Source: Desulfuromonadaceae bacterium (GTDB lineage Bacteria > Desulfobacterota > Desulfuromonadia > Desulfuromonadales > SZUA-401). From it: DNA of 5,721 nucleotides. Below, one piece after another: positions 5,129 to 5,721 of the stretch. The translations under genes and the position numbers were made by a program. The DNA is taken from NCBI GenBank assembly GCA_003246035.1, contig QKBP01000015.1, positions 1 through 5,721 on the forward strand. The letters are read 5' to 3'. The stretch's first letter is position 1. Each line of letters starts with the position of its first letter. The notes below the pieces were generated by a model. That model worked only from the letters and a program-made list of their open reading frames with translations. It was not told the DNA's origin and searched no databases.

Positions 5129-5153
5129 GGTTGCCTCGGCAACCTACTTTTTT
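5129..5153 (+). terminator. Short hairpin with T tract between the esterase gene and asd
   Basis: GGTTGC and GCAACC pair around a CTCG loop (5129-5144), followed by TAC and six T (5148-5153). This fits a modest intrinsic terminator for the ald-esterase operon. It begins about 7 bases after the candidate asd -10 box, so in asd mRNA the same hairpin would sit at the extreme 5' end, where it may protect the transcript instead. Confidence 0.5.
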
Positions 5154-5172
5154 ATGCAAAGGATAAACGTCG

Positions 5173-5721
5173 ATGAAAGTCGGACTCGTCGGATGGCGGG
5201 GCATGGTCGGATCCGTGCTCATGCAGCGCATGCAGGAAGAAAACGATTTCGCCGGCATCGAGCCGGTCTTCTTCTCCACCTCGCAGGCCGGACAGACCGC
5301 GCCGATGGGGAGCGAGCCGCTCAAGGACGCCTCGGACATCGCGGCGCTCAAGCAGCTCGACGTGATCATCACCTGCCAGGGGGGGGACTACACCAAGGCC
5401 GTTCACCCCGAGCTGCGCAAGGCCGGCTGGAACGGTTACTGGATCGACGCCGCCAGTTCGCTGCGCATGGACGAGAGTGCCGTGATCATCCTCGACCCGG
5501 TCAACCGCAAGGTCATCAATGACGCGCTGGCTAAAGGGGTCAAGGACTTCATCGGCGGCAACTGCACGGTCAGCCTGATGCTCATGGCCCTGGGCGGGCT
5601 GTTCGAGGCCGGGCTGGTCGAGTGGATGACCTCGATGACCTACCAGGCCGCCTCCGGGGCCGGTGCGCCCAACATGCGTGAGCTGCTAGCCCAGATGGGC
5701 CACCTGCACGCCGCGGTCGCC
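5173..5721 (+). CDS. asd: Aspartate-semialdehyde dehydrogenase (N-terminal half, runs off the window)
   Basis: The first 183 codons are present and open to the last base; the family is about 370 residues long, so roughly half is missing. The enzyme reduces aspartyl phosphate to aspartate semialdehyde with NADPH, the branch point to lysine/diaminopimelate, threonine and methionine, and so supplies the cell wall. The N-terminal [14 protein letters not shown] carries the NADP-binding loop. [17 protein letters not shown] and [12 protein letters not shown] follow, and [11 protein letters not shown] holds the active-site Cys131. The match is to the E. coli/Pseudomonas form of the enzyme, not the shorter Gram-positive type, and is the best taxonomic hint in the window. 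AAAGGA (5158-5163) lies 9 bases before the ATG, which is also where the family's conserved N terminus begins. It probably has its own promoter (see 5080-5122). Read-through from the esterase gene is possible. Confidence 0.97.
   Translation, partial: MKVGLVGWRGMVGSVLMQRMQEENDFAGIEPVFFSTSQAGQTAPMGSEPLKDASDIAALKQLDVIITCQGGDYTKAVHPELRKAGWNGYWIDAASSLRMDESAVIILDPVNRKVINDALAKGVKDFIGGNCTVSLMLMALGGLFEAGLVEWMTSMTYQAASGAGAPNMRELLAQMGHLHAAVA

Noticed and set aside
1..5721. Mobile elements, CRISPR arrays, tRNA or rRNA genes
   Set aside because: I found no transposase or integrase motifs, no regularly spaced identical repeats, and no tRNA- or rRNA-like sequence. The only repeat family is the pair of non-coding elements.

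Overview
The window looks like chromosomal DNA of a GC-rich gammaproteobacterium. The main reason is the partial aspartate-semialdehyde dehydrogenase at the right edge, which is of the E. coli/Pseudomonas type. Clear Shine-Dalgarno sites and a TVP38-disulfide-reductase fusion fit this. I cannot name a genus. There are no transposases, CRISPR arrays, tRNAs or rRNAs.

Layout, left to right. A short zinc-ribbon protein gene (161-427, +) follows an AT-rich leader. Next comes a 206-base non-coding element (433-638) ending in a perfect 15-bp terminator hairpin. This hairpin also lies just past the end of the convergent gene at 662-2803 (-), which encodes a fusion of a TVP38/VTT membrane domain to an FAD pyridine-nucleotide-disulfide reductase. 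Upstream of that gene, 2831-3295 has no convincing gene. It holds a second non-coding element (2982-3203) and a probable ald promoter. On the + strand follow alanine dehydrogenase (ald, 3296-4420) and a GDSL/SGNH lipoprotein esterase (4420-5034), which share one base. A compact promoter and terminator region precedes asd (5173 to beyond the window).

The most notable finding is that the two non-coding elements are diverged copies of each other in the same orientation. Shared blocks in the same order are CTGTGC-N4-GCACAG, GAACG, TACGCG, CACGT, CTGAAG, the 16-mer CTGTTGTGGCAGGCGG, CGGCGA, AACCTTCTTC, GTCCTTCT and a GCCGG(C/T)TCGGG terminator stem. Several blocks keep the same offset to the base. 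The terminator stems differ by a compensatory C-G to U-A change, and both terminator loops contain CCUCC. I read them as two copies of an uncharacterised small-RNA family, bracketing the reductase gene. Other roles, such as leader or 3' UTR, are open.

Functionally, ald interconverts alanine and pyruvate, asd feeds lysine/diaminopimelate, threonine and methionine synthesis, and the esterase is probably made from the ald mRNA. The reductase fusion appears to be a separate redox function tied to the membrane.
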